Notes: a model not told the origin generated them from the sequence alone. Positions 8,415-17,658 are shown, counted from the stretch's first letter. The stretch: 64,000 nt of DNA from CAJJDF01 sp965655625 (GCA_965655625.1 CBFHHA010000008.1:7769-71768), one strand, 5' to 3'. Made by a program: numbers and translations.

Positions 8415-9532
8415 TATTTCATGCCATTAGTATAAACTGTTTTGTAAGAATATTCCTGACCATATAATAATTTATCTAACCATGACATCTTACGTTTTAA
8501 AGCAAATGTAACAGGAACTTTGGTTATAAAGTCTTCCTTAAACTTCTTCAATCTTTCTCTTTCTTCCTCCGTTCTTGATTCTTGTGAATTATAATCATCC
8601 GAATAGATTAATTCTAGTTTTTCAATATTTTCCTTTGTAAGAATATTCGAACCAATAATAATTTCTTTATTCTTTTTGAATAAAAAACCAATTACAGGAA
8701 TTGAAGCAAGTAAATCTCGTATAATAGCTAATAACCCCTTGACTTCTGGGAAATACCATAAATCAAAACGGCTTAAATAAGTCTTGTTACCCTTGTTTTC
8801 TCCGTGTAATTGATTGATTTTTAAGTCACTATTACTTGAAAACAATAAACCTTGAGAATACATTTCTTTAAAAGACGGTATATCGATCATCTTTTCGAAG
8901 CCTAAATGACTATCAACTATTCTATCAATATCTTCCGAAAATTTTTCTTGAATTATCTCTTTGTTTTCTTTTATTAGATTACTTAAAGATATCGATTCTA
9001 ATGATTCAAAAATATAGTCGTCCGTCTCTCTATTGAAGATGTTTCTCAATTTGAAGTGTTTGTTTAATGCTTGAACGTCCGATTCGTTTTTTTCGTTATT
9101 CAAAAAATTAAGTTTTTGAGAATTGTCACCACCTTTTGAAGAACATCCCAAACCTTTTACATTCTTACAGCCAGGTAGTTTCACGTTGCAGCCAGGTAGG
9201 CCAACTTTACAACCAAGTTTTTTAGGGTCGAGTTTAATTAGTGGACCCAAGTAAACTTGATACTGTGTTTTTTTGTCTGTCTTGGTGAAGCTGTAAACGC
9301 CATGTAAACCACCTAAATCTTCGACGTTCTCAACATACAGATTGTGACCAAACACTTTGTCTGTTTCAATTTTATAACTCTGTTCTCCAAGTACGTTAAA
9401 TTTTTCCGAAATATTTTTTTCGATAAATTCTTTTTTAGATAATTTTTTGTTGAATTCTTCGACTCTTTTGAAAGAATTGCAACATGATCGAGTAATTTCT
9501 TCTTGTCTATTTAATACAATTATTTTCTTCAT
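8414..9532 (-). CDS. Hypothetical protein with LxGC cysteine repeat
   Basis: 372 residues, not recognised. No signal peptide; mostly charged and helical. A short cysteine-rich tract around residues 105-130 has LGC, LPGC, LPGC and GLGC at spacings of 6, 6 and 8 residues, which looks like a small metal-binding or knot-like motif. A hydrophobic stretch near 275-292 (GLLAIIRDLLASIPVIGFLF) could sit in or on the membrane. It lies between the SPFH gene and yidD and is probably co-transcribed with them, so a membrane-associated role is inferred. Confidence 0.6.
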   Translation of the reverse strand: MKKIIVLNRQEEITRSCCNSFKRVEEFNKKLSKKEFIEKNISEKFNVLGEQSYKIETDKVFGHNLYVENVEDLGGLHGVYSFTKTDKKTQYQVYLGPLIKLDPKKLGCKVGLPGCNVKLPGCKNVKGLGCSSKGGDNSQKLNFLNNEKNESDVQALNKHFKLRNIFNRETDDYIFESLESISLSNLIKENKEIIQEKFSEDIDRIVDSHLGFEKMIDIPSFKEMYSQGLLFSSNSDLKINQLHGENKGNKTYLSRFDLWYFPEVKGLLAIIRDLLASIPVIGFLFKKNKEIIIGSNILTKENIEKLELIYSDDYNSQESRTEEERERLKKFKEDFITKVPVTFALKRKMSWLDKLLYGQEYSYKTVYTNGMK

Positions 9533-9561
9533 AGCGATTATATTTATTTTTTATTGATTTT

Positions 9562-10908
9562 TTATTGATTGAAAGGAGGTGGTGGTGGCGGAACTACTCC
9601 AAACAATGAGGATAATTCCTGTACATTACCTGCCAATTCCCAACCTGCCATACCTTGTTTCCATACATAAGTGTCTCTTGTAATTTGACCACTTTGTACC
9701 ATCTGTTGCAATTGTTGCCAACCAAACGGACCGCTTTGCTGACCATTTACTGAAACATTATATTGAACTTGAGGTGGAGGAGGCGGAGTTTGTTTTTGCT
9801 CATTCATTCCTTGCATCATCCCACCGACAGCACCTGCCATACCAGAGCCAACTGCACCACCCATTGCCATGCTTGCCATCATAGAACCAGGATCCATCAT
9901 TCCACCACCTGTGCCTGTTCCGCCACCAGAACCCATTTTACCCATACTTTCGGCAGCAGTTTTAGCTACTTCTGTTTGTTGATTTAATTGATGAACAGAT
10001 ATATTTTGACCTTCTGTTTGAAGTTTTTGTGCCCGTTGCGCTTCTTCTCTCTGAATACGGAGTGTTTCCTCCATATTCGTGGCGTTAATCTCTTGAGTAT
10101 CTTGTAAATTCTTAATATTTACGTCTGTCTGTGCTCCAACAGTTTTTGTCGTTTGTTCCGCTGTAACTTTTCTTAATTCGGCATAACCTTCAGCTTCTTT
10201 GTCAACTTCAAGTGTTGCAATATCCAAACCTTTCATATTCACTCCAAAATCAGTTTCAAGACGACTGCCTAAATACTTAGCAACTAAATCATTTATTTCA
10301 AGGATTTTTCTTTCCATTTGCAAAACAGGCATTCCATTATCAGCAGGAATATTTGTCACAACACCCTTAATGTATTTGGTTACAGCATCTTTAATTTGCT
10401 TTTTAAAGTCGTCTAACTCAAAGTTAATTAAACGGTTCAGCTTTATAAATCCCTTGTAGTCTGTGATATTAAAGGTTATAGTTCCACGTACAGCCATTGG
10501 AACTGCAAAATCCAAAAATCTTGGGTCAAATACATCAAAATAGGGAATTCCAAACTTGATTTGCACGTTCCCAGATAGATTAATAAAATAAATTTCTGCT
10601 TGAAATGGTGATGCTCCGCCAAATGCAGAGCCTACAATGCTTGTTAATATTGGAAAGTTTGCAGTTTTTATAGTTTGGTCATGAGGACCCAAAATAAAAT
10701 CCTGATTTTCGCCATCTTTTTGTTTATAAACAAAAACTGCAAGTTCTCCGTCTTTTACACGAAGACTACTACCGAAGCGTATTGCATTCTCTTTTTTTGT
10801 ACTATTAGCCTCCCCCGAAGGTCGCCATTTCCAAACAAGATATTCTTGTTCGTCACAGCGGATTACATCCATTAATCCACCTTCTGATTTTTTTCCAAAT
10901 AGTCCCAT
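9562..10908 (-). CDS. SPFH/band-7 family protein with C-terminal GYF_2 domain
   Basis: 448 residues. Residues about 1-270 match the SPFH/band-7 class also annotated as virion core protein-like (starts MGLFGKKSEGGLMDVIRCDE). Residues about 270-320 form a Gln/Glu-rich helical coil. A Gly/Met-rich linker follows, then a PPPPP run, a GYF_2 domain (about 385-440) and a second proline run at the C-terminus. SPFH proteins assemble into large rings on membranes and scaffold proteases or stress factors. The built-in GYF domain and polyproline segments could let the protein bind itself or the GYF protein at 7826-8179. It is probably in one operon with the gene upstream, which starts the run. Confidence 0.75.
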   Translation of the reverse strand: MGLFGKKSEGGLMDVIRCDEQEYLVWKWRPSGEANSTKKENAIRFGSSLRVKDGELAVFVYKQKDGENQDFILGPHDQTIKTANFPILTSIVGSAFGGASPFQAEIYFINLSGNVQIKFGIPYFDVFDPRFLDFAVPMAVRGTITFNITDYKGFIKLNRLINFELDDFKKQIKDAVTKYIKGVVTNIPADNGMPVLQMERKILEINDLVAKYLGSRLETDFGVNMKGLDIATLEVDKEAEGYAELRKVTAEQTTKTVGAQTDVNIKNLQDTQEINATNMEETLRIQREEAQRAQKLQTEGQNISVHQLNQQTEVAKTAAESMGKMGSGGGTGTGGGMMDPGSMMASMAMGGAVGSGMAGAVGGMMQGMNEQKQTPPPPPQVQYNVSVNGQQSGPFGWQQLQQMVQSGQITRDTYVWKQGMAGWELAGNVQELSSLFGVVPPPPPPFNQ

Positions 10909-10938
10909 GTTTTATTATTTTATGTCGCTTTAAATAAA

Positions 10939-11649
10939 TTACTTGATTCCGAGTTCATTTGCGTAGGCCATAATTTCCTCGAGTGTTTTTTTATCTTCTT
11001 TCATTGAAAATTTGGCTTTCATTATTATCTGTTCGCATTTAGATTTCCAAGTTGGTGCTAAATCATTGTGTGATTTGTTTTCTTCGTTTCCTTTTGTAAA
11101 CATATTCCCTTTCTTTTTTGCATTAGGAATGGCAGTTGACAAAAACTCAAGAATGTCATCTTTTGTATTTGGAATTGGGAAGCCAGAAATAATTGATTTC
11201 TTTTTTTCCATTATTTTATCACCGCCGCCTAGAGCTTCGGCAAACATTGCTCCAAGAGCACTTCCGACTGACATATCTTGATCTTTACGCTCATTTTCAC
11301 ATGCATTAAGCATTTCAAAAAGTTTACCTATTGAAACATTTGCACCAATATTTTTAAACTCATGACCACAATCAGAACATTTTGTCTGAAAGGACTGAAC
11401 CATTGCTCCACAAGCAGGACATTTCTTAACCTCACCAAACTTGTCAGATTTAGGAGCAGCAGTTGTTTGTGTAGTCTGTTGCATTGATTGCTGTTTTTCG
11501 AAAAGTTTTGCCTCCAAAACCATTTCAAACTCATCAAGATCAACTCCCATTGCTTCTGCTTTCTTAAAAAGCACTTGTTTTTCCTTTTCTGTCAACTCTC
11601 CATCCATAAGAGCCATTTCCATTAATTTTTCTAAGTTTTCATTGTACAT
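10939..11649 (-). CDS. TerB-like N-terminal domain plus zinc-ribbon protein
   Basis: 236 residues. Residues 1 to about 52 form an acidic helical domain (MDGELTEKEKQVLFKKAE) of the kind found at the start of TerB-like and tellurite-resistance-associated proteins. A zinc ribbon follows with C77-x2-C80 and C91-x2-C94. The rest is helical, with no membrane segment. It begins the minus-strand run that continues with the SPFH-GYF gene 30 bp downstream. TerB-like, SPFH and GYF domains are known to co-occur in membrane stress or conflict gene neighbourhoods; a scaffold or adaptor role is inferred. Confidence 0.6.
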   Translation of the reverse strand: MYNENLEKLMEMALMDGELTEKEKQVLFKKAEAMGVDLDEFEMVLEAKLFEKQQSMQQTTQTTAAPKSDKFGEVKKCPACGAMVQSFQTKCSDCGHEFKNIGANVSIGKLFEMLNACENERKDQDMSVGSALGAMFAEALGGGDKIMEKKKSIISGFPIPNTKDDILEFLSTAIPNAKKKGNMFTKGNEENKSHNDLAPTWKSKCEQIIMKAKFSMKEDKKTLEEIMAYANELGIK

Positions 11650-11854
11650 ATAATATGAGAATTTTGTGTTAATATAAAGTTTTACATTTTCAAATTTATG
11701 AAGATAGATAAATACAACACATTAAACAATGTAAATTTGTTATTTAACTCTAGTACTTTAAACACTGTAGGTACTATTAAACACGATTACATGTTTGTAT
11801 TGTTTAAATTATATCTTAAATAGATATGAAAACTTATTTCTGTTAAAATATTAA

Positions 11855-11880
11855 ATCTCAATAATAAAGATTATTGAGAT
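11855..11880 (-). terminator. AT-rich hairpin, likely terminator of the 16.2-11.9 kb minus operon
   Basis: Eleven-bp stem (ATCTCAATAAT with its complement) around a four-base loop, 32 bp after the stop of the gene at 11912-12889. On the minus strand it is followed by a TTTAAT run. The stem is AT-rich, so strength is uncertain. Nothing else was seen in 11650-11911. Confidence 0.4.
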
Positions 11881-11911
11881 CTAATATGTGTTTAAAAAAA
11901 CAACTACAGTG

Positions 11912-12889
11912 TTACCACCAACCATAAACTAATGTTGTGTTATATACTGCTTTAGGTTGATTTTTTGCTTCAGCAACACCAATATCTCTTGCAGCTTTTA
12001 TTTCTGCAGCCTCTTTATTCACCTGATCTTGTTGTTTTTTTAATTTAAAATCCCATTCTCTTTGATCTAATTCTTTTATTCTTTTAGCTATTTTATTAGC
12101 TAATAATTGAGCATCATCATAACAATCAGAATTAGGATCAATATTCGCTAAACTTTCAGCTGCATTTTTTGCTGCTTCACTATCTTGGGATGCATTCCAT
12201 GCGTTATTTGCCTTGGTCATAGAAACCTTACATTCTTTATTAATTTTTAATTTATAAATAGGGGTAATATTATCCATAGCCTTCATATAACAATCTTTAC
12301 ACACATCAGGTATTGAGGCAAGAACTGCGATAGCCTCTTCAAATTGGTCAGAGTCCTTTAAAGTTTCTGCATCTTTTAAGTAAAAGTCACAATTAGCATT
12401 GTAATATTCAATAATCTTCGTTTTAGCGTCATCCATGAACTCTTTATATTTAGAACTTTTAGATTTTATTTTTTTGATTGCTGACATGTATGCTTTTGTT
12501 TCACTTTTCCCTGCTCCCTTAGTTTCGAATGATAGACTAGAAAATAAATTTCCCGAAACAGCATCACCAATCATTAAGGTAATTTCCAAAGTATATGCGT
12601 ACGAAATAGGAGTGGTAGGTAACACATCTTTAGTCAGTTCAACAATCTTTGCTGTTAAGACAAATCTATTTCCAGGACTTCCAGCGATTCCATTTGAAGT
12701 AACAATCCGTTGAAGTCTAACTTTTAGTGCATCTTGAGCTGTTGAAGTAAGATCTCCAACCTGTGAAGGAACATATGCATTTAATGCAATTCTTCCAGCA
12801 TCATCAGTTTTGCCATTTGTGTTTTGACCGAAAAAATTTGAATAACTGATTGTTAGAGTTAGCAGCAAAGTAATTAATTTCTTATTCAT
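11912..12889 (-). CDS. Exported protein of unknown function (envelope gene set)
   Basis: 325 residues with a signal peptide (about 1-21, ending in NFFGQ). An N-terminal beta-rich domain (about 30-130) resembles the LPS-assembly/CsgG-like periplasmic fold in general pattern only. A helical region with several CDFYLKDAE- and CKDCYMKA-type cysteine pairs (about 155-290) and a coiled tail follow; the protein ends in VYGWW. It overlaps the lipoprotein gene upstream by 4 bp, so the two are probably translationally coupled. Function unknown. Confidence 0.6.
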   Translation of the reverse strand: MNKKLITLLLTLTISYSNFFGQNTNGKTDDAGRIALNAYVPSQVGDLTSTAQDALKVRLQRIVTSNGIAGSPGNRFVLTAKIVELTKDVLPTTPISYAYTLEITLMIGDAVSGNLFSSLSFETKGAGKSETKAYMSAIKKIKSKSSKYKEFMDDAKTKIIEYYNANCDFYLKDAETLKDSDQFEEAIAVLASIPDVCKDCYMKAMDNITPIYKLKINKECKVSMTKANNAWNASQDSEAAKNAAESLANIDPNSDCYDDAQLLANKIAKRIKELDQREWDFKLKKQQDQVNKEAAEIKAARDIGVAEAKNQPKAVYNTTLVYGWW

Positions 12890-13362
12890 ATTATTTTATT
12901 TTTTTTCATTAAAAGTTTAATTTTTAATACATTGACATTTACGATGACTTTCCTTTGTTGAATATTTTTTGATTTTTTTGAGTCACGGCTTATCTTATTG
13001 TCAATTCGTTCGTCCGAGACGTCAACATAATCTAAAAAAGGACCTTTGTCAGCAAAGAAAGTTGCGAAAAATTCTGCGTTATTTTTCCTTGTTACCTCAC
13101 TAATCAATGGATTTCTGTCGCAACCTGAATTCCCTTGTTTTATTCCACTAAAAAGAACAGCAGATACAGCATTTTTTTTTGCCTGGGTTGAAGCATCTAA
13201 ATAATTTCTTCCTCTCCCATAGGATTCAAGTGTGACAGTTCCATCAAGCTCAGAGCCTAAACATCTTACTTCAAAATCGTAATAACTTCCACTATACTTA
13301 TTTCGGTTTGCACAGGAAACCATTAAGGCAAGAGTAAATGTGCAGAAAAATATTTTTTTCAT
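12886..13362 (-). CDS. Small LPP20/FlgO-like lipoprotein
   Basis: 158 residues. The N-terminus ends in a lipobox-like ALMVSC with the lipidated cysteine near position 17, so it is probably anchored in the outer membrane. The mature part has the alpha/beta pattern seen in LPP20-type periplasmic domains (for example the AKKNAVSAVLFSGI helix). The same helix pattern occurs in the N-terminal domain of the next gene upstream (ARSQAIYTIIFKGYG), so the two share a domain type. It starts one base before that gene's stop and is probably in the same operon. Confidence 0.55.
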   Translation of the reverse strand: MKKIFFCTFTLALMVSCANRNKYSGSYYDFEVRCLGSELDGTVTLESYGRGRNYLDASTQAKKNAVSAVLFSGIKQGNSGCDRNPLISEVTRKNNAEFFATFFADKGPFLDYVDVSDERIDNKISRDSKKSKNIQQRKVIVNVNVLKIKLLMKKNKII

Positions 13363-13363
13363 T

Positions 13364-14773
13364 TTATTGTTCTTCTATAAATAATATTGTTATTTCGCCA
13401 ACACCCACTTGTTCTGTAATTATGGTGAAATCTCCCGTTTTTTTAATTTCATTAATTACATCTAAAGCAAAATCATTAAATCTGTATGGCATCATTTCTC
13501 CACTGAATGGATCTTCACTTTTTGTTGGTATAGTTACACCAAAACTCATGTTTGTCTCATTACCCGCACCGATAGGAGCGGCAGGCTTTTTCGTTAGTTT
13601 TGTAATCATACCAGGTAAGACTCTCTCTAAAGGATAATCCCTTCCACCAAAATTACCCGTGGTCATTTTGAAATCAACTTCTTCATTCGCAGATATAAAA
13701 TTAATAACTCCATTTAAGCCGTTCTTCTCCCTTTCTAAAAAGTAATTAATAACTCGAGGTCTGAAGTTGTCGCAAGTAGAGTTTATTGCATTCTGTAGCA
13801 GGGATTTAGTATCATCACCAGCTGTTTTCAAAGTTACTGGCTCGGTAGTTATCACATTGGATTTGGTGTAAGGATCTAACGCAGTAAATGTAAGGGAATA
13901 TTGTTCTTCGGTTCCTCCAGCAATTTTATTTTTAGTTAAATTAACTTTAAGCCATAAATCAGCCGAAGCAGACCTCGCAAATACATCAAAATCGCTCTCT
14001 ACTTTAGTCCCATATTTAGACCTCATATTATCACGAGCATCAAGGTTTGCCCCTCCATCTACAATTGATTTAAGATTTTTAATATCAAAAACGTCTCCAA
14101 ATCTCGCTTCAATAAAGGATTGAATTTGATTTAGCTGTTCATCTGTAGAGGCTCCAACGTAATCTGGTCTCTTTTCCTTTAAGCCTTGATTATCAATTTC
14201 TTTCATAAATCCTAAAGCTTCCATCCAACCATCATCTGGAACAATTAAAAGGGAGGGTTTCCCTCCTAAATTGGCAACTAAGTCAGCGGCAGATTCAATA
14301 AAACCTTGTTTTTCTAAATCTTCTCTTAATTTGGATTTCAATACGTAAACCGTTGTTGTTGATTCAATTAATTTCTTTTTTATTTTTTTTCCAGGTTTTC
14401 TTGTGTTGGTAGTTGCTTTGCTTACGTATGCCAGACCTCCTGTGTTTGAAGCTAAATAATTCTTGAAAAATTCCAAGTTTTGACTATATTTAGCCATATC
14501 AGCTAATGGTGTGGAAGCTGACGCTTTTGCAGTTTTACCATAACCTTTAAATATAATTGTGTAAATAGCTTGTGATCTCGCCTTGTTTATACATTCATTT
14601 ATATCCTTTCCTTGGTTTGTAATATCCACTGCTACTGAACCTCCATCTTTCAGATCCATTAATGCTTCAAATTGGTAATTTTCTTCCCAAATAGTTGACG
14701 TGTTATCCTGTCCCTTGGCTATAAATCCAAAGAAACAGTTAATGATTATTGTTGTAATTATTAATTTCTTCAT
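13364..14773 (-). CDS. Exported DUF6175-like protein
   Basis: 469 residues. Signal peptide about 1-21 (ending in FIAKG). N-terminal LPP20-like domain (about 30-150), then a domain with SLLIVPDDGWMEALGFMKE that I recognise as similar to DUF6175, a Bacteroidota family of unknown function; the match is from memory. The ATG overlaps the last unit of a run of six TTTGA repeats, which replaces a normal ribosome binding site (see 14773-14802). It is likely periplasmic or outer-membrane-associated and works with the neighbouring exported proteins. Confidence 0.55.
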   Translation of the reverse strand: MKKLIITTIIINCFFGFIAKGQDNTSTIWEENYQFEALMDLKDGGSVAVDITNQGKDINECINKARSQAIYTIIFKGYGKTAKASASTPLADMAKYSQNLEFFKNYLASNTGGLAYVSKATTNTRKPGKKIKKKLIESTTTVYVLKSKLREDLEKQGFIESAADLVANLGGKPSLLIVPDDGWMEALGFMKEIDNQGLKEKRPDYVGASTDEQLNQIQSFIEARFGDVFDIKNLKSIVDGGANLDARDNMRSKYGTKVESDFDVFARSASADLWLKVNLTKNKIAGGTEEQYSLTFTALDPYTKSNVITTEPVTLKTAGDDTKSLLQNAINSTCDNFRPRVINYFLEREKNGLNGVINFISANEEVDFKMTTGNFGGRDYPLERVLPGMITKLTKKPAAPIGAGNETNMSFGVTIPTKSEDPFSGEMMPYRFNDFALDVINEIKKTGDFTIITEQVGVGEITILFIEEQ

Positions 14774-14802
14774 TTGATTTGATTTGATTTGATTTGATTT
14801 GA
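14773..14802 (-). repeat. Six tandem pentanucleotides (TTTGA on plus, TCAAA on minus) at a start codon
   Basis: Six perfect units lie between the stop of the upstream gene (14805) and the ATG at 14773-14771, on the minus strand. The last unit runs into the start codon as TCAAATG. The array takes the place of the ribosome binding region of the DUF6175-like gene. Slipped-strand changes in unit number would alter spacing there. Confidence 0.9.
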
Positions 14803-14804
14803 TC

Positions 14805-16157
14805 CTATTTAATTAGGCGAATGTAGTTCATACCTGGTACAGCTTTTTTTCCACCAGAAAATATTGTAAATGGTGGGACTTCATTTCCATCAGAATCTAG
14901 TTGTTTTTCTGTACCTTGCCTGTTATCCCAAATTGAAAGTTTTTTTGAAGTTTTAACCTTTCCTACCGCTTTCCAATAAGGTATACCTAATTCATTAGTC
15001 TTTAATTCTAATATTTCATATTTCTGTTTTGGCTCAACCCCTTCTTTCAATCCAATTTGAACTGAAAAAGGATCATTTGATAAAATAGGAGAAACAGGTC
15101 TAAATTGAACAAATTCTTTTTGAAGTTTTGCCATTGCATTATCTAATGTTCTACGAACTTGTAAATCAATGATTTCATTTAAAGTTCTTTTTTCGCCAAT
15201 TTTAAAGGTTACAATTGAGCTAGAAACTGTTTTTCCCAAATATTCCATTTCCATGAATGAAGCTGTGTCCCAAGCTAATTTTTTGTTTGTAATTGAATTA
15301 TTGAAAAATGTGTTGTAAATTTTATCTCCAGTAGATTCGTTCCATTTAATTTTATAAAGAAAAGAATTACACTTTACGGTATATCCCTCTTTAGTTTTTT
15401 CATAAATTGTATCCAGAGCAGCCATTGATTTGTCGATAATAACCTGAGGTTTTCCAGCCAGTTTTTTCATGGCTTCTGCTTTTGCTAAATCTCTTACTAT
15501 TCTTGCAACTGGTTCATTTTTGTAAAATTCCATGGAATTAATTACAGTGTATGTGTTTCCCAATAGTTCTACATCTTTGAACATATCTTTGGGATCCGAA
15601 ATAGAGAACATGGTGTCTGCCATATCAGCTGCAGAAGCAGAATACATTCCTCTTTCGATAATCAAATCTTGGTCTACTTCAAAGTTTTCCTTTTTGTTTA
15701 ACCAAACTCCTATTACCTTTTTTGCAACATCATTTGACCTTATTATTTTATCGGCATAAATTTTTTGCATTTCCTTTTCTGAAGGTTCAATAATTGCCAA
15801 TGTGCTATCTTCATTTAAGTATCGAAGTTTTTTCAGTGGATTTAGACTTGCCTTCATAATAGCCATTGGAGTCGAAAGTGTATCTTTCAGGTAACCTGAA
15901 AAAATTAAATCCTCATCTGTAAGGGTCATTGATTCAGTACTTGTGTTTTTTACACTAATGTTGTGTTGGTTATATTTATCAGGGAAAGGATTGTTATTGT
16001 AAGCATTAAGAATTAACTCTTTATTTTCTCCTAATCCCGGAGTTTCCATTAAAATCATGGATATAGAACTTCTTCTGTACTTAGTACTCACCTGAGAAGA
16101 TAAATCATTTGAAATAATTAATGTTAATAACATCAATGTTAAGGTTATATTTTTCAT
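14805..16157 (-). CDS. Exported protein, first gene of the DUF6175-type operon
   Basis: 450 residues with a signal peptide (about 1-21, ending in DLSSQ). The early RRSSISMILMETPG motif and the KYNQHNISVKN motif match an uncharacterised Bacteroidota family that I remember as travelling with DUF6175 proteins; this is a recollection, not a search result. The protein has no membrane segments and should be periplasmic or attached to the outer membrane. It heads the minus operon 16157-11912 and is divergent from a predicted HTH regulator at 16345. Confidence 0.55.
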   Translation of the reverse strand: MKNITLTLMLLTLIISNDLSSQVSTKYRRSSISMILMETPGLGENKELILNAYNNNPFPDKYNQHNISVKNTSTESMTLTDEDLIFSGYLKDTLSTPMAIMKASLNPLKKLRYLNEDSTLAIIEPSEKEMQKIYADKIIRSNDVAKKVIGVWLNKKENFEVDQDLIIERGMYSASAADMADTMFSISDPKDMFKDVELLGNTYTVINSMEFYKNEPVARIVRDLAKAEAMKKLAGKPQVIIDKSMAALDTIYEKTKEGYTVKCNSFLYKIKWNESTGDKIYNTFFNNSITNKKLAWDTASFMEMEYLGKTVSSSIVTFKIGEKRTLNEIIDLQVRRTLDNAMAKLQKEFVQFRPVSPILSNDPFSVQIGLKEGVEPKQKYEILELKTNELGIPYWKAVGKVKTSKKLSIWDNRQGTEKQLDSDGNEVPPFTIFSGGKKAVPGMNYIRLIK

Positions 16158-16223
16158 AGTTTATTTGGTTTTGTTTTGGTTCTTTACAATTTTATAAAAT
16201 TATCTTATATAAATTGGCTCATT

Positions 16224-16333
16224 TTTGATACATAAAATAACAGTATACCATATTTGTACTTCATTTTTTTATATCAATATAATTTAATTTTAAACCAATT
16301 TTATTAATATTATTGTTTAAATTTGATACATAA
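16224..16333. promoter_or_regulatory. Divergent promoter region with two 12-bp direct repeats
   Basis: TTTGATACATAA occurs at 16224-16235 and again at 16322-16333, between the regulator gene (plus) and the exported-protein operon (minus). The first copy supplies a TTTG at -33 distance (21 bases) from CATATTTG at 16249-16256, which is one base off the Bacteroidota TAnnTTTG -7 box. That would start transcription about 80 bp before the regulator gene. The repeats could also be operators for the regulator; both ideas are inferences. Confidence 0.35.
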
Positions 16334-16344
16334 TTGATACTTTA

Positions 16345-17610
16345 ATGATAGAAAAACTCAAAAGCGAAATTGAAAAGAAAGTAGGCAAAAAAGTTACTTC
16401 TCGTGGAGATTGTGAATTCGTCTCTTTGGCTATTCTAGAAATGATTGATGAAACTATTAGTTACAACACTATTAGGAGGCTTTTTGGACTATCACCCTAT
16501 GTAAAACCAAACAAAAATACGCTGAATGTATTATCTAGATTTATTGGTTATAAAAATTACTATGATTTTACAGACAATTATGAGTTCAAAGAAAGAACTA
16601 AATTACTAGAAACAACCTATGTGTATTTATTTGAGGAAAACGATGAAAAAACCTTGGAATTAGTTATTAGTGCAAAAAAACGTCACGAGGATTTTCCTGG
16701 TTTTATAACTATCTTAATTAGGGAGCTTATTTATGAGGAAAAGTATTCGTTAATTAATGAAATATTTAATTTGGAGGAAATGAAATTTTCAAACTTCAGT
16801 TATACAGATATAGTTTTTATTGGAAATTCAATTGGTTTATTGTTACGAAAAAAACAAGAGGTTAACGAATTACTTCAAACAAATATTAATTTTTTGAATT
16901 GCGTTTATTTAACCTTTGTTGATTATTCCTCACTTAACTCATATTATGGAAATTGGACGCTAAATATAAATGAATCAAAATCTACTAAGGAAATTGAAAT
17001 CTTCTCAACTGCATTATTAAAGTTTAGAAGTTTTTTGAATAATACAGATATCAAAGAAATGGATGAAAAATTGATTTTTTCCAGAGAATTGAATCCTATA
17101 TTATACAGTAGACTTGTTTCTATATTATTTATTTCGAATAAAGACATAGATATTCCAAAGGTTTTGACTAAATATTATTCCTTTCATGTAAAAAATAAAT
17201 TCTCGATAGATTATTTTTTTGAGTTATTTACAACATCTATCCTATTAAAAAATAAAGATATAATGAATTATATTATGGAAAAAATGGAATTAAACATTAA
17301 GTTCTATTATCAAAAATACCATCTTAATTCTTATTATTTAATGAGCGCCTTTTATTACAAGTTATCAAAAAATAAAAAAGATGCTAAAAACGTGTTTAAA
17401 AAATTTCATTTAAATGTAGTTCGTCCTAGTTATTTGGATTACATCAAGCTATTATACTTAATATACCTATTTGATGACACAAATGAAATGAAGAAAAAAT
17501 ATGAAATCAAAAATGAATATTTAAAAATTAGTCGCAAATTAAACTATTCTTTCTTCTCTGAAGATTACCTAATAAATTATTTTACTTCAAACAATCTCGA
17601 GAATAACTAA
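16345..17610 (+). CDS. Predicted HTH-containing regulator, paralogue of the gene at 24753
   Basis: 421 residues. The N-terminal 80 residues contain a helix-turn-helix-like segment (SYNTIRRLFGLSPYVKPNKN) followed by a helical LNVLSRFIGYKNYYDF stretch. The rest is a long alpha-helical, TPR-like region with no catalytic motif. The protein at 24753-26054 has the same order: S-STIRRFWGL-P--KPN, TLNELSKFIQY, and a middle motif VY-FVD-LN-YG followed by RSFL. Both genes are transcribed away from an operon of exported proteins, so I infer they regulate those operons. The divergent arrangement is seen directly; the regulatory role is not proven. Confidence 0.55.
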   Translation: MIEKLKSEIEKKVGKKVTSRGDCEFVSLAILEMIDETISYNTIRRLFGLSPYVKPNKNTLNVLSRFIGYKNYYDFTDNYEFKERTKLLETTYVYLFEENDEKTLELVISAKKRHEDFPGFITILIRELIYEEKYSLINEIFNLEEMKFSNFSYTDIVFIGNSIGLLLRKKQEVNELLQTNINFLNCVYLTFVDYSSLNSYYGNWTLNINESKSTKEIEIFSTALLKFRSFLNNTDIKEMDEKLIFSRELNPILYSRLVSILFISNKDIDIPKVLTKYYSFHVKNKFSIDYFFELFTTSILLKNKDIMNYIMEKMELNIKFYYQKYHLNSYYLMSAFYYKLSKNKKDAKNVFKKFHLNVVRPSYLDYIKLLYLIYLFDDTNEMKKKYEIKNEYLKISRKLNYSFFSEDYLINYFTSNNLENN

Positions 17611-17643
17611 AAAAAGCCGTTCGTGATTTCACGAATGGCTTTA
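17610..17643 (+). terminator. Rho-independent terminator
   Basis: Stem AAAGCCGTTCGTGA paired with TCACGAATGGCTTT (one G-U pair), with A/T tracts on both sides, directly after the regulator gene. A near-copy of the stem occurs at 19573-19606, again just ahead of a dispersed repeat. Confidence 0.8.
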
Positions 17644-17658
17644 TATTAACTTCATTTA

